Assembly (NCBI RefSeq): GCF_009002475.1
Contig: NZ_AP019860.1
Location: forward strand, 310,001-374,000
DNA length: 64,000 nucleotides
Direction of reading: 5' to 3'
Source of the DNA: Candidatus Uabimicrobium amorphum
GTDB lineage: Bacteria; Planctomycetota; Uabimicrobiia; Uabimicrobiales; Uabimicrobiaceae
A model generated the notes under the pieces. The model saw only the letters and a list, made by a program, of their open reading frames with translations, was not told the DNA's origin and did no database searches. Below are positions 1 through 7,608 of this stretch, piece by piece (positions within the stretch are counted from its first letter, which is position 1; every line of letters starts with the position of its first letter). The translations under genes were made by a program, and so were the position numbers.

Positions 1-407
1 TGATGATTCTTCATCATTTCAAGAGCTGTAGCTTTGTCGAAAGAAGGCTTAACGCGTGTGTTCATGTCGTTTTCGATACCAGTAACTAGGTTACCATGCA
101 TTCTTACAACACTGCGGCCACTTTGTGTAATTACAACTTGTTGACCCCATACAGGAACACCATTGTGAAGCATTCTATAACGATGATGTGTTTGACCAGC
201 GCGGTCAGATGTTTTGCGAACAAGCTCTAGAGACATCTCTGGGCTCATTCCAAAAGCGTTTTGTAACATAACTTCGTGAGATGCAGATCTCATTTGTTGC
301 ATTTGTTGTAGTTGAGCTTGTGCCTGAGTCAAGTCAACAATGTCAGCTGCCATTGTGAAAGAAGCAACTGCGAATACTGTGAAAAGTACAAATAATTTTT
401 TACTCAT
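1..407 (-). CDS. M4 (thermolysin-type) metalloprotease, N-terminal part, cut by the window edge
   Basis: The frame is open from an ATG at 407 to the window edge, about 135 codons, so only the N-terminus is visible. It starts MSKKLFVLFTVFAVASFTMA, a clear Sec signal peptide. A stretch HHRYRMLHNGVPVWGQQVV followed by VVRMHGNLVTGI matches the FTP (fungalysin/thermolysin propeptide) domain that precedes secreted M4 zinc metalloproteases. The catalytic HExxH domain would lie outside the window, so the peptidase call rests on the propeptide. AGAAAGGA lies upstream of the start as a ribosome-binding site. An exported protease fits the other secreted peptidases in this window. A lone FTP-domain inhibitor-like protein is possible but less likely. 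Confidence 0.72.
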   Translation of the reverse strand, partial: MSKKLFVLFTVFAVASFTMAADIVDLTQAQAQLQQMQQMRSASHEVMLQNAFGMSPEMSLELVRKTSDRAGQTHHRYRMLHNGVPVWGQQVVITQSGRSVVRMHGNLVTGIENDMNTRVKPSFDKATALEMMKNH

Positions 408-533
408 GAGTATGTGTATCCTTTCTTACACTATTTTTAAATACACTTAAGTTTTGAAGATTTGTATTGTTTCAAAACTTTTTTCTTTGCCTATTTAATG
501 TACAAAATATGTGCCATAAACAAAGTAAAAAAT

Positions 534-578
534 AAAAAAAGCTGCAAGTCTATTTTTTTCAATAGCTTGCAGCTTTTT
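534..578 (-). terminator. Rho-independent terminator downstream of the lipoprotein gene
   Basis: GCTGCAAG at 541-548 pairs with CTTGCAGC at 566-573, and an inner CTATT/AATAG stem continues it with one bulged base. An A-tract (534-540) and a T-tract (574-578) flank the hairpin, so it can work in both directions. Both neighbours are on the minus strand, so it most likely ends the lipoprotein transcript and separates it from the M4 protease gene. Confidence 0.75.
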
Positions 579-653
579 GTCTTTTTTGGCTTTACGAAGG
601 GCTGTGCAATCGTTTTACACATTACTCGTTGAAGTGTTACATTTTGAAACACT

Positions 654-1127
654 TTATTTTGAAGAGCCTTTGATAGTATTTTGGTATTCTGGAGTTAAAT
701 AATAAGGGACTCTTTTTCTTGGTTGCTCTTGTACTTGTTGCTCTTGTACCTGCGGTGCTTCCATAACAACGTCGACCCATGGGCTATCTTGCGTGCCCAT
801 ATCATCAGCTTTTGTGGTGCTTGTAACAACCGATTTCTTTTTATTAATCGTTTTCTTTTTATTAACCGATTTCTTTTTGTTAACCGATTTTTTTCTATCG
901 ATCGTCTCGTTTGTTATCGTTGGTACTTTTTTCGCTGTTTTTATTTTGCGCTCTGCTTGTGCCACCTGTCTTTCGACTTCTTTTTGGGAAGGAGTTGAAT
1001 CTGCAACTTGTTGCGTCCCGATCATGGGAACTGCTGCAGTTGTACCTACATTTTCGAATTCATATGGTTGGTGGTGGCATCCTACAAAAACAAAAGCGAC
1101 AATCAATATAATGGTGTACTTTGCCAT
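654..1127 (-). CDS. Small lysine-rich lipoprotein with hexapeptide repeats
   Basis: A 157-residue protein with a lipoprotein signal: MAKYTIILIVAFVFVGC, with lipobox VFVGC and the lipidated Cys at residue 17. The mature part is low-complexity and highly charged, with a Lys/Gln-rich region and a tandem hexapeptide NKKKSV (variants DRKKSV and NKKKTI) at about residues 77-100, encoded by an 18-bp DNA repeat. A VQEQ duplication and a C-terminal YYLTPEYQNTIKG follow. No known domain is visible and I assign no function. A basic membrane-anchored tail could contact peptidoglycan, DNA or acidic partners, but that is speculation. It is read alone, between typA upstream and a strong terminator downstream. 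Confidence 0.75.
   Translation of the reverse strand: MAKYTIILIVAFVFVGCHHQPYEFENVGTTAAVPMIGTQQVADSTPSQKEVERQVAQAERKIKTAKKVPTITNETIDRKKSVNKKKSVNKKKTINKKKSVVTSTTKADDMGTQDSPWVDVVMEAPQVQEQQVQEQPRKRVPYYLTPEYQNTIKGSSK
828..893. repeat. 18-bp tandem repeat inside the lipoprotein gene
   Basis: About 3.5 copies of an 18-bp unit (plus-strand form AACCGATTTCTTTTTATT with point changes) occur in frame. They encode the Lys-rich hexapeptide array of the lipoprotein, so copy-number change would lengthen or shorten it without a frameshift. Confidence 0.8.
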
Positions 1128-1199
1128 TTGATACTCCTTTTAAATATTTGTATTTTATATTAATGGAGAGTTTCATATATTATACAAATATTTTGTTTG

Positions 1200-3011
1200 T
1201 TAAGCCATCTTTTTTGCACGACGTCGTTCATTTTCCTTGAGCAAGATTTTGCGTAAGCGGATGCTCTCGGGTGTAATTTCAATCATTTCATCGTCGTTAA
1301 TAAAAGATATACAGCGATCTAACTCCATTATTGTGGGCGGCTCTACAACGGCAGCGTCATCAGAACCTGCGGCACGGACGTTGGTCAGTTTTTTTCCTTT
1401 TCCAGGGTTTACTGCAAGATCATTATCACGACAATGTTCCCCTAAGATTTGCCCCTCGTAAACATTATCACCCGGCTTTATAAAAAATTTACCGCGATCT
1501 TGTAGAGATGATAGTGCATAAGCCGTGGCTTTACATTGCTCAGCAGAAACAAGTGTTCCGCGTTTGCGATTTTTCATTGGACCAACATAATCACCATACT
1601 CTGCGAAAATGTAGTTCATCACACCCGTTCCCTTAGTTTCGGTCATCAGTTCGCCGCGAAATCCCAATAGTCCACGCGTAGGAATTTTATATTTTAAGCG
1701 TGTTAGACCGTTGTTTGTATTCATTTCTAATAAGATACCTTTGCGATTTCCCAGATTCGAAATCACATTGCCGGAGAATTCTTCATCAACATCTATGGTC
1801 AACTCTTCATATGGCTCTTGTCTTTGTCCGTTTATCGTTTTGAAAATGACTTGAGGACGCGTTACCTGAAATTCATAGCCTTCGCGACGCATTTTTTCAA
1901 TAAGAATTGATAAATGTAGCTCTCCACGTCCGGAAACTTTGTAACCTTGTGCATCTTGTAAGTCTTCGACGACAAGAGCAACATCCGAAAGAATTTCGCG
2001 ATGAAGCCTTTCGCGTAGTTGGCGTGAAGTCACAAACTTGCCTTCTTGGCCGTGAAAAGGAGAGTCGTTTGCGGTAAATGTCATTGATATTGTCGGAGGA
2101 TCGAGTTCTACTGCGCGAAGAGGCATTGGATTTTGTGCATCGGTATATGTCATTCCCACTGTGATGGTGTCCATTCCTGCAACAGCGACTATTTGTCCGA
2201 TACTTGCACTTTGAATATCTTCTTTTTTATTGCCCACAAAATGATATAAGTTTGTTATTCTCGCGGGGACAGGAGCTTCATTTTCACGCATGACAACGAT
2301 TTGATCATTTATATTTAGTGTTCCGGAAGTTATTTTTCCTATTCCCAAACGGCCAAGATAAGATGAGTAACTTATGGAACTTACCAATAGCTGTAGTGAT
2401 GCGGTTGGATCTCCTTGCGGATGTGGGATCTTGTCAATGATGAAATCCATCAATGGAATCATATTTTCGCTTGTTTCATTGTAGTCAAGAGTTGCAAAAC
2501 CATTTTTCGCAGAGGCATAACATATCGGAAAGTCTAGAAGATCGTCAGGAGCATCTAACTTTACAAATAAATCAAATACTTCATCTACTGCCCAATCGGG
2601 GCGTGCGGCTGGTTTATCTATTTTATTGACAACTACAATAATGGGTAGTTTGGCTGCCAAAGCTTTTTTCAAAACGAAATACGTTTGCGGCATTGGTCCT
2701 TCTGCGGCATCAACTAAAAGAAGGGCTCCATCTGCCATTTGCAATACTCGTTCTACTTGCCCACCAAAGTCGGCGTGCCCTGGAGTATCGATGATGTTGA
2801 CTAGATGGTCGCGGTAGTGGAATGAGCCATTTTTGGAGGAAATGGTAATACCTCTCTCTTTTTCCAGATCCATAGAGTCCATAAGACGCTCTTCTACAAC
2901 CTGGTTTTGTCTGAACATACCGCTTTGTTTGAATAGTTGATCCACAAGTGTTGTTTTTCCATGATCGACATGTGCAATAATGGCAATATTGCGAATTTTC
3001 GTCTGATCCAT
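1200..3011 (-). CDS. typA: Translational GTPase TypA/BipA
   Basis: A 603-residue ribosome-associated GTPase of the EF-G family, involved in large-subunit assembly and stress adaptation. The G1 motif AHVDHGKTT (residues 13-21), G3 DTPGHADF and G4 NKID are intact, and the switch I region has GITISSKNG in place of the commoner GITILAKNTA. Domains II, III and V and the C-terminal TypA-specific region (TRGLLGFRGELMTET; GPMKNRKRGTLVS) follow at normal family length. The ATG at 3011 has AGGAAA about seven bases upstream. It appears monocistronic, diverging from the methyltransferase gene. The assignment is secure from full-length motif agreement. Confidence 0.97.
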   Translation of the reverse strand: MDQTKIRNIAIIAHVDHGKTTLVDQLFKQSGMFRQNQVVEERLMDSMDLEKERGITISSKNGSFHYRDHLVNIIDTPGHADFGGQVERVLQMADGALLLVDAAEGPMPQTYFVLKKALAAKLPIIVVVNKIDKPAARPDWAVDEVFDLFVKLDAPDDLLDFPICYASAKNGFATLDYNETSENMIPLMDFIIDKIPHPQGDPTASLQLLVSSISYSSYLGRLGIGKITSGTLNINDQIVVMRENEAPVPARITNLYHFVGNKKEDIQSASIGQIVAVAGMDTITVGMTYTDAQNPMPLRAVELDPPTISMTFTANDSPFHGQEGKFVTSRQLRERLHREILSDVALVVEDLQDAQGYKVSGRGELHLSILIEKMRREGYEFQVTRPQVIFKTINGQRQEPYEELTIDVDEEFSGNVISNLGNRKGILLEMNTNNGLTRLKYKIPTRGLLGFRGELMTETKGTGVMNYIFAEYGDYVGPMKNRKRGTLVSAEQCKATAYALSSLQDRGKFFIKPGDNVYEGQILGEHCRDNDLAVNPGKGKKLTNVRAAGSDDAAVVEPPTIMELDRCISFINDDEMIEITPESIRLRKILLKENERRRAKKMA

Positions 3012-3075
3012 AAGTATTTCCTAATAGTTCTAACTTTTTTATTTAGTCTTCCAGGCGTTCCTGGTATGCCTAAGA

Positions 3076-3103
3076 AGAATACAATTTTTATTGTAAAAAG
3101 CAA
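3076..3103 (-). promoter_or_regulatory. Possible sigma-70-type promoter of typA
   Basis: On the minus strand TTGCTT (3098-3103) and TATTCT (3076-3081) are separated by 16 bases, about 65 bases upstream of the typA start. The match is moderate and the region is AT-rich, so chance similarity is possible. Confidence 0.3.
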
Positions 3104-3187
3104 CTTTTTTATTTTGAATTATAATTCTTCATCGGTAAAATTGTGTGCAATATCGACAATTCTCAATATAAAATATTGGAAAAAAAA

Positions 3188-3946
3188 ATGAATAAAAAGC
3201 AGGAAATTGTAACATTTTCTTTAGATCCAAGTATTAAAGGTGTTCCTTATAGATTAAGGATGGCACGTTATCAAGCGATTGGTGAAACGGTGAGTGATTT
3301 TATTCGTAAATACGATACAAAAGGTTCACAATTGAAAATCCTCGATGTGGGAGGAGATGAAGGTCGTATACTACGCCATATTGAAGCATACCCTAATGCT
3401 AAGGATGTACGTTGCGATCTTATAGATCTTTTTCCCAAAGGTTCAGACGGGGTATACAAAAAGGAAAATCGCAAACTGTACACCGCGGATTTTGAAACGG
3501 ATGGTTTGAAAGAAATACCTGACAATACTTATGATGTTGCTATTTGTGAACAAGTGATGGAGCATCTACACCATCCCGAATTTCTCGCCTCGGAGATTCA
3601 CCGCGTTTTAAAAGTGGGAGGAATGGCGATACTGGGAGTACCGAGTTTCCCTTATGGAGTTCATTGGTTTCGCATATACTTAGTTCCACTACTTGACAAA
3701 GTTTTTGCAAAAAAGAAAGTGCGTTCCCATGTACAAGGCTTTTGTCTCTCTACTTTTACCAGACTTGTTAAAAAATCTGGCAATTGGAAAATTCAAAGTC
3801 GTAGAGGTTTTCGCATTATTTCGGGAGGAATTTTGCGCAAATTAGAATTTTATCGTTGGTGGTGGCGTTTTAATCGTTTTTTGGGATCTTTGATTCCGTG
3901 TATGTGCATTGAAGTTCAGTTAGTCGTAGTTAAAAAAGCTTGTTAA
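3188..3946 (+). CDS. Class I SAM-dependent methyltransferase
   Basis: About 252 residues from the ATG at 3188. A longer frame from 3143 exists, but its extra 15 residues look like translated leader. Motif I is ILDVGGDEGRIL (about residues 40-51). The acidic and post-I region (LYTADFETDGL) and a Methyltransf_11-like segment, DVAICEQVMEHLHHPEFLASE then HRVLKVGGMAILGVPS, are typical of small-molecule or lipid/quinone methyltransferases. The C-terminal part is basic and aromatic, with a possible amphipathic segment (RWWWRFNRFLGSLIP) that could touch the membrane. The substrate cannot be told. It diverges from typA and converges with the receiver-kinase gene. The ribosome-binding site is weak (GGAAAA). 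Confidence 0.82.
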   Translation: MNKKQEIVTFSLDPSIKGVPYRLRMARYQAIGETVSDFIRKYDTKGSQLKILDVGGDEGRILRHIEAYPNAKDVRCDLIDLFPKGSDGVYKKENRKLYTADFETDGLKEIPDNTYDVAICEQVMEHLHHPEFLASEIHRVLKVGGMAILGVPSFPYGVHWFRIYLVPLLDKVFAKKKVRSHVQGFCLSTFTRLVKKSGNWKIQSRRGFRIISGGILRKLEFYRWWWRFNRFLGSLIPCMCIEVQLVVVKKAC

Positions 3947-3971
3947 TTATTTTGTGAAAAATTTCATGTGG

Positions 3972-5165
3972 TTACAATGTCGTTACTGTTTGCTTTAGTA
4001 CTTCGGCAACGTCATGCATACTAGGGTAACGATTTGTCGGCTTTTTGGCCATCATTTTCTCTATAATGGAAGCCAGGTTCGCATTAAAATTTTTGGGAAA
4101 TGTTACCTTTGCTTTTTCGTGAGCAACCATTATTTCGAAAATGCTCCTCTTTACAAAAGGAGGCACACCAGTTAGGAGATGGTAAAACGTAGCCCCTAGG
4201 TTATAAATATCGGAAAAATGATTGGCTTTTTTTGTTTTGCACTGTTCTGGAGACATGTAGTATGGTGTACCTAACGCCATGCCTTTCTGGGTAATCGTTT
4301 TCTTGTACCCATGTAATCTTACTAAGCCAAAGTCGATAATTTTCACCTTGCGTAATTTTGGTGAGTAAAGTATGTTCGACGGCTTTATATCACGGTGTAT
4401 TAAATTTTCTTTGTGTGCTTCGGTCAAACCTTCCGCAACTTGTATGGCGATTTCTGTTGCGTCTTTGGGAGGGAATTTGCCGTGCTTTTTTAGTAGTGTT
4501 TCTAGGTTTTCTCCCGGAAAATATTTTGTGATCATATAATAGTAGTTTTCTTTTGTGACACCTGTATGCAAAAGCTCTATTATATTTTCGTGTTCAATGC
4601 TGGCCAATGCAAAAACCTCACGTTGGAATCTACTAATCTTCTCCGAAGATAAATCGCTTTTGCGCAAAATTTTTATTGCGGTCTCTTCACCAAGGTATTG
4701 ACCTTTGTATACTTTGCCATAAGCGCCTTGTCCTAAGAATTTTTCAAATTCAAAGTTCTCAATTTCGATCACTCCTTTTTGCGAAACTTCGTTACTATTT
4801 AGTGAAGTTTGTTGTAAAACTTCGGTCACCGCTTTGAGTAAATTTTTGAGAGACAAAGGTTTTAGGAAATAGCGATATACATTAGAAAAACTTTGTATTT
4901 GGGAACGATCCGCTTCCTTTCCCCCCACGGCAATAATAGGTGTATTGCCACTATTTTGTTTTAATTCTTTCAGCGTTTGTTCTGGCGAACCTAGCTCCAT
5001 ACTCAATATGACGATGTTGGGAGAAAGTATTTTACTTATGGCAATGCCATCTTGAGCATTGTGAGCACTGATGATATGGTATTTTTGTGCATCAAAAATT
5101 TCTTTATATGCTTCGTGTATGTTTTTGTCTTGTTCGATCACGAGAATTTCTTTTTTTCTTTCCAT
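3972..5165 (-). CDS. Ser/Thr protein kinase with an N-terminal degenerate receiver domain
   Basis: About 397 residues from the ATG at 5165 (a GTG directly upstream at 5168 is an alternative). Residues 1-120 fold-match a response-regulator receiver (KEILVIEQDKN; YFLKPLSL keeps the conserved Lys near 102), but the phosphoacceptor position reads NIVILSMEL, with Ser where Asp is expected. Residues about 140-395 form a complete Hanks-type kinase: GQGAYGKVYKG loop, TAIKIL Lys near 165, HRDIKPSNIL, DFG, and GTPYYMSPEQC. The kinase should be active, while the receiver probably senses by binding rather than by phosphorylation. No membrane segment is seen, so it is cytoplasmic. It is single-gene, with a 31-bp tandem duplication just upstream. 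Confidence 0.9.
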   Translation of the reverse strand: MERKKEILVIEQDKNIHEAYKEIFDAQKYHIISAHNAQDGIAISKILSPNIVILSMELGSPEQTLKELKQNSGNTPIIAVGGKEADRSQIQSFSNVYRYFLKPLSLKNLLKAVTEVLQQTSLNSNEVSQKGVIEIENFEFEKFLGQGAYGKVYKGQYLGEETAIKILRKSDLSSEKISRFQREVFALASIEHENIIELLHTGVTKENYYYMITKYFPGENLETLLKKHGKFPPKDATEIAIQVAEGLTEAHKENLIHRDIKPSNILYSPKLRKVKIIDFGLVRLHGYKKTITQKGMALGTPYYMSPEQCKTKKANHFSDIYNLGATFYHLLTGVPPFVKRSIFEIMVAHEKAKVTFPKNFNANLASIIEKMMAKKPTNRYPSMHDVAEVLKQTVTTL

Positions 5166-5173
5166 CACTCATT

Positions 5174-5235
5174 TCTCATAAAAAGTTTTATTGTGGTTTT
5201 GAAATCTCATAAAAGTTTTATTGTGGTTTTTGAAA
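5174..5235. repeat. 31-bp tandem duplication upstream of the receiver-kinase gene
   Basis: Two adjacent 31-base units (5174-5204 and 5205-5235), each TCTCATAAAA...GTTTTATTGTGG...GAAA, differ only by one A and one T homopolymer shift. The duplication lies in the leader of the receiver-kinase gene and looks recent. Confidence 0.85.
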
Positions 5236-5276
5236 GTATTGTAAACGTGAATGCAACTGCGCAAAATTTATGGCGC

Positions 5277-7370
5277 TTACATTATAGAAGCGATTCTCTT
5301 TCGCGCAAACAAAGAAAAACTTGGATGCTGTACATAAAATACACAGGTATTGCCCATGAGAAACTCAATGCGTTTTTGATTGAGAATTACTTTAAGCAGT
5401 TTGATATTTTTGGGCTGCAGTGATTCGGGTAATTCACAAGGATAATCAAATACAGCAAAGTCGCGTTGGTGACGACGATATTCTACTGTAGAGACGATAC
5501 GAATACGAAAGGAATCGTAATTAGGAACAATCCATGCACTGAGAACGCGAAACTTAAACTGAGTAGATGATTTATCGCTGATAATCGGGCTGTCGTCAAA
5601 TATCAAAACGGCATTTTTTTCATCATTGCATCGCGGAAAAACAATATCGGTGTTTGTGAATATGTGTGTATTTCTCGCACTAATATTTGCCGCCATTGTC
5701 TCGGTAGAATCGACAAATGATTGCCAATTTTTTTGCGGCGTAGGCATTGTTCCATGTGTGATAAAGTAGCTTTCCTCTTCTTGTAAAATGCACAATTGTG
5801 AAGCACATAGTGGTGGGTCATACCTAACAATTCGTCCATTGCTGGTATTTATCACCGCATTGCCATCAGCCACTGTGTAGACTTTATCTTTAATCGTAAT
5901 GGTTTTGTTTTTATCTAGATCTTGTAGTAATCCATAGTAAACTTTGTTGCGAATTCCCGGTGTCATTTCTGCGAGAATGGAAGTTTCACTGATCAAGTGG
6001 CTAAAACCACGATTTATCTTTGCCACTTGTGATTTCGAAAAAGTAAAAGATGTTCCTGCCAGTTCACTACGCAAAGGAAAATTGATTTCACAGCAATCGT
6101 TTTTGTGAATCACGGTTGTTTTGCTATCCCAAATTTTTTCACTAAAAATAATTTTGTCTTTATATAACAATACCAGATAAAAATCGCCACTGCACATTTT
6201 ATTGTGAAAAGAGATGTCATTACCTGTGATAAATAAGTCAAATTCGTTGTCTTTGGCATCGCGTAATTTTAATTTTAGAAGAATTTCATCTGCCGCAATG
6301 CGTTTCATCCAACTAATAGGGGTGATCGCGTCTAAAAAGCGTATGAATAGACGGATCGACTTATCGTTGAGCCACGCTGACCAAGTACTAAAGGAATCTA
6401 CATTAAATTGAAATAAATAATCTTGTGGAGCGGACACTTCCTCTATTTGCATACCATTTATGGCAAAACAAAATTCTTTCTCTTCGCCGTGGAATCTCAG
6501 GTATATAAAATTGGTTTTCCAATACTCTTGCAAGCTTTGGTAGTAGTTTTTCAAAAGCAACACCGCATTATTTTTTGCTTCATTGAGCTTGTTTGCCATG
6601 CTTTTGGGTAACAACAATGCGAAAAATCGGTGAAAATTCACAAAGAAGTCGTCAATTTCTGTCGGTAAACTTATTATCCAACTATTTTGATAGTTTTCTC
6701 GTATTTCATAAAAAGACTTTTCTTTTGCAACAACTTGCAGTAAAAAGTCGAGCTTAATACCTACGGCCAAGGCAATGTTATTTTTATAACGAAATTGTTT
6801 TGTTACTGTACTTAAGTTTTTTTGAGTACTTAGTGGAAAAACTTTGCCACGTGGAGTTTTTCCACCATAAAGAACTATGGGTAAGTTATATTCATTGTGG
6901 TTAATAACGATTGCGATACCAGAGTATGGGAAAAACCATTCGAGCAAAGTTTGTATACCGCGAATAGAAATTTTTATTTGCGAAAAATGCGCAAACAGTG
7001 GTGGAGTAGATGGGGAAAATTCAATTCCTTTTCCTTGTAAAATAGCAAAAAAAAGAAAAATCCAACCATGTTGTAAATGCGGCTCTAGCACTTTTAAATC
7101 TAGAGTAATTTGTAAGTCAATCGCCGCGTTGTTGGGTAATATCGTGATCACATCTGTATATTGCAATAATAATTTATGTTGTGCATTTTCGTAAACAAAA
7201 ACAATGGCTATATTTTTGTGTGAACAGAAAAGTAGTGACGCAAAAATATCAAAACACATAGATAATTGTGTATTTGATAGTGTAGAATATGATTTTTGTT
7301 GCTGCACTTTATCTAAAATTTCTGATATAGTAGTGATAAAATTTTTTATTTCGCGGGGAAAATCATCCAT
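5277..7370 (-). CDS. Large orphan protein of unknown function
   Basis: About 697 residues from the ATG at 7370; an in-frame TTG at 7388 would add six residues. There is no signal peptide and no convincing membrane segment, so it is predicted cytoplasmic. The sequence is rich in aromatic and beta-branched residues. The segment at about 270-370 (FCFAINGMQIEEV, then a Trp-containing helix and DEILLKLKL) faintly recalls SCP2-like lipid-binding folds, but I do not rely on that. No catalytic motif is visible. It diverges from the giant kinase gene across a 238-bp intergenic region and could be co-regulated with it. Its length and open frame support a real gene; the function is unknown. Confidence 0.7.
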   Translation of the reverse strand: MDDFPREIKNFITTISEILDKVQQQKSYSTLSNTQLSMCFDIFASLLFCSHKNIAIVFVYENAQHKLLLQYTDVITILPNNAAIDLQITLDLKVLEPHLQHGWIFLFFAILQGKGIEFSPSTPPLFAHFSQIKISIRGIQTLLEWFFPYSGIAIVINHNEYNLPIVLYGGKTPRGKVFPLSTQKNLSTVTKQFRYKNNIALAVGIKLDFLLQVVAKEKSFYEIRENYQNSWIISLPTEIDDFFVNFHRFFALLLPKSMANKLNEAKNNAVLLLKNYYQSLQEYWKTNFIYLRFHGEEKEFCFAINGMQIEEVSAPQDYLFQFNVDSFSTWSAWLNDKSIRLFIRFLDAITPISWMKRIAADEILLKLKLRDAKDNEFDLFITGNDISFHNKMCSGDFYLVLLYKDKIIFSEKIWDSKTTVIHKNDCCEINFPLRSELAGTSFTFSKSQVAKINRGFSHLISETSILAEMTPGIRNKVYYGLLQDLDKNKTITIKDKVYTVADGNAVINTSNGRIVRYDPPLCASQLCILQEEESYFITHGTMPTPQKNWQSFVDSTETMAANISARNTHIFTNTDIVFPRCNDEKNAVLIFDDSPIISDKSSTQFKFRVLSAWIVPNYDSFRIRIVSTVEYRRHQRDFAVFDYPCELPESLQPKNIKLLKVILNQKRIEFLMGNTCVFYVQHPSFSLFARKRIASIM

Positions 7371-7465
7371 TTGAATAAATAACCTCAAAATGTTTTAAGG
7401 GATTGTGGTTTGTCACATGTCTACGCGTCTTTCTTTACAAAAAACAAGGCGTGCTGTTTTTACTA

Positions 7466-7493
7466 TTGCATAGTGTGAAATATCGTATACAAT
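7466..7493 (+). promoter_or_regulatory. Possible promoter of the giant kinase gene
   Basis: TTGCAT (7466-7471) and TACAAT (7488-7493) are separated by 16 bases, about 115 bases upstream of the ATG at 7609. This is an acceptable sigma-70-type match in the divergent intergenic region; no operator was seen. Confidence 0.4.
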
Positions 7494-7608
7494 TTTATAC
7501 AAACAAATATATAATAGGAAAAGACTAGATCCAATAAAATTTTATGCTCGACAGATTTTCTATTTCCTCTCTCTGCTATAAATCGTGCGAATATTATGGA
7601 GTTTTTAC

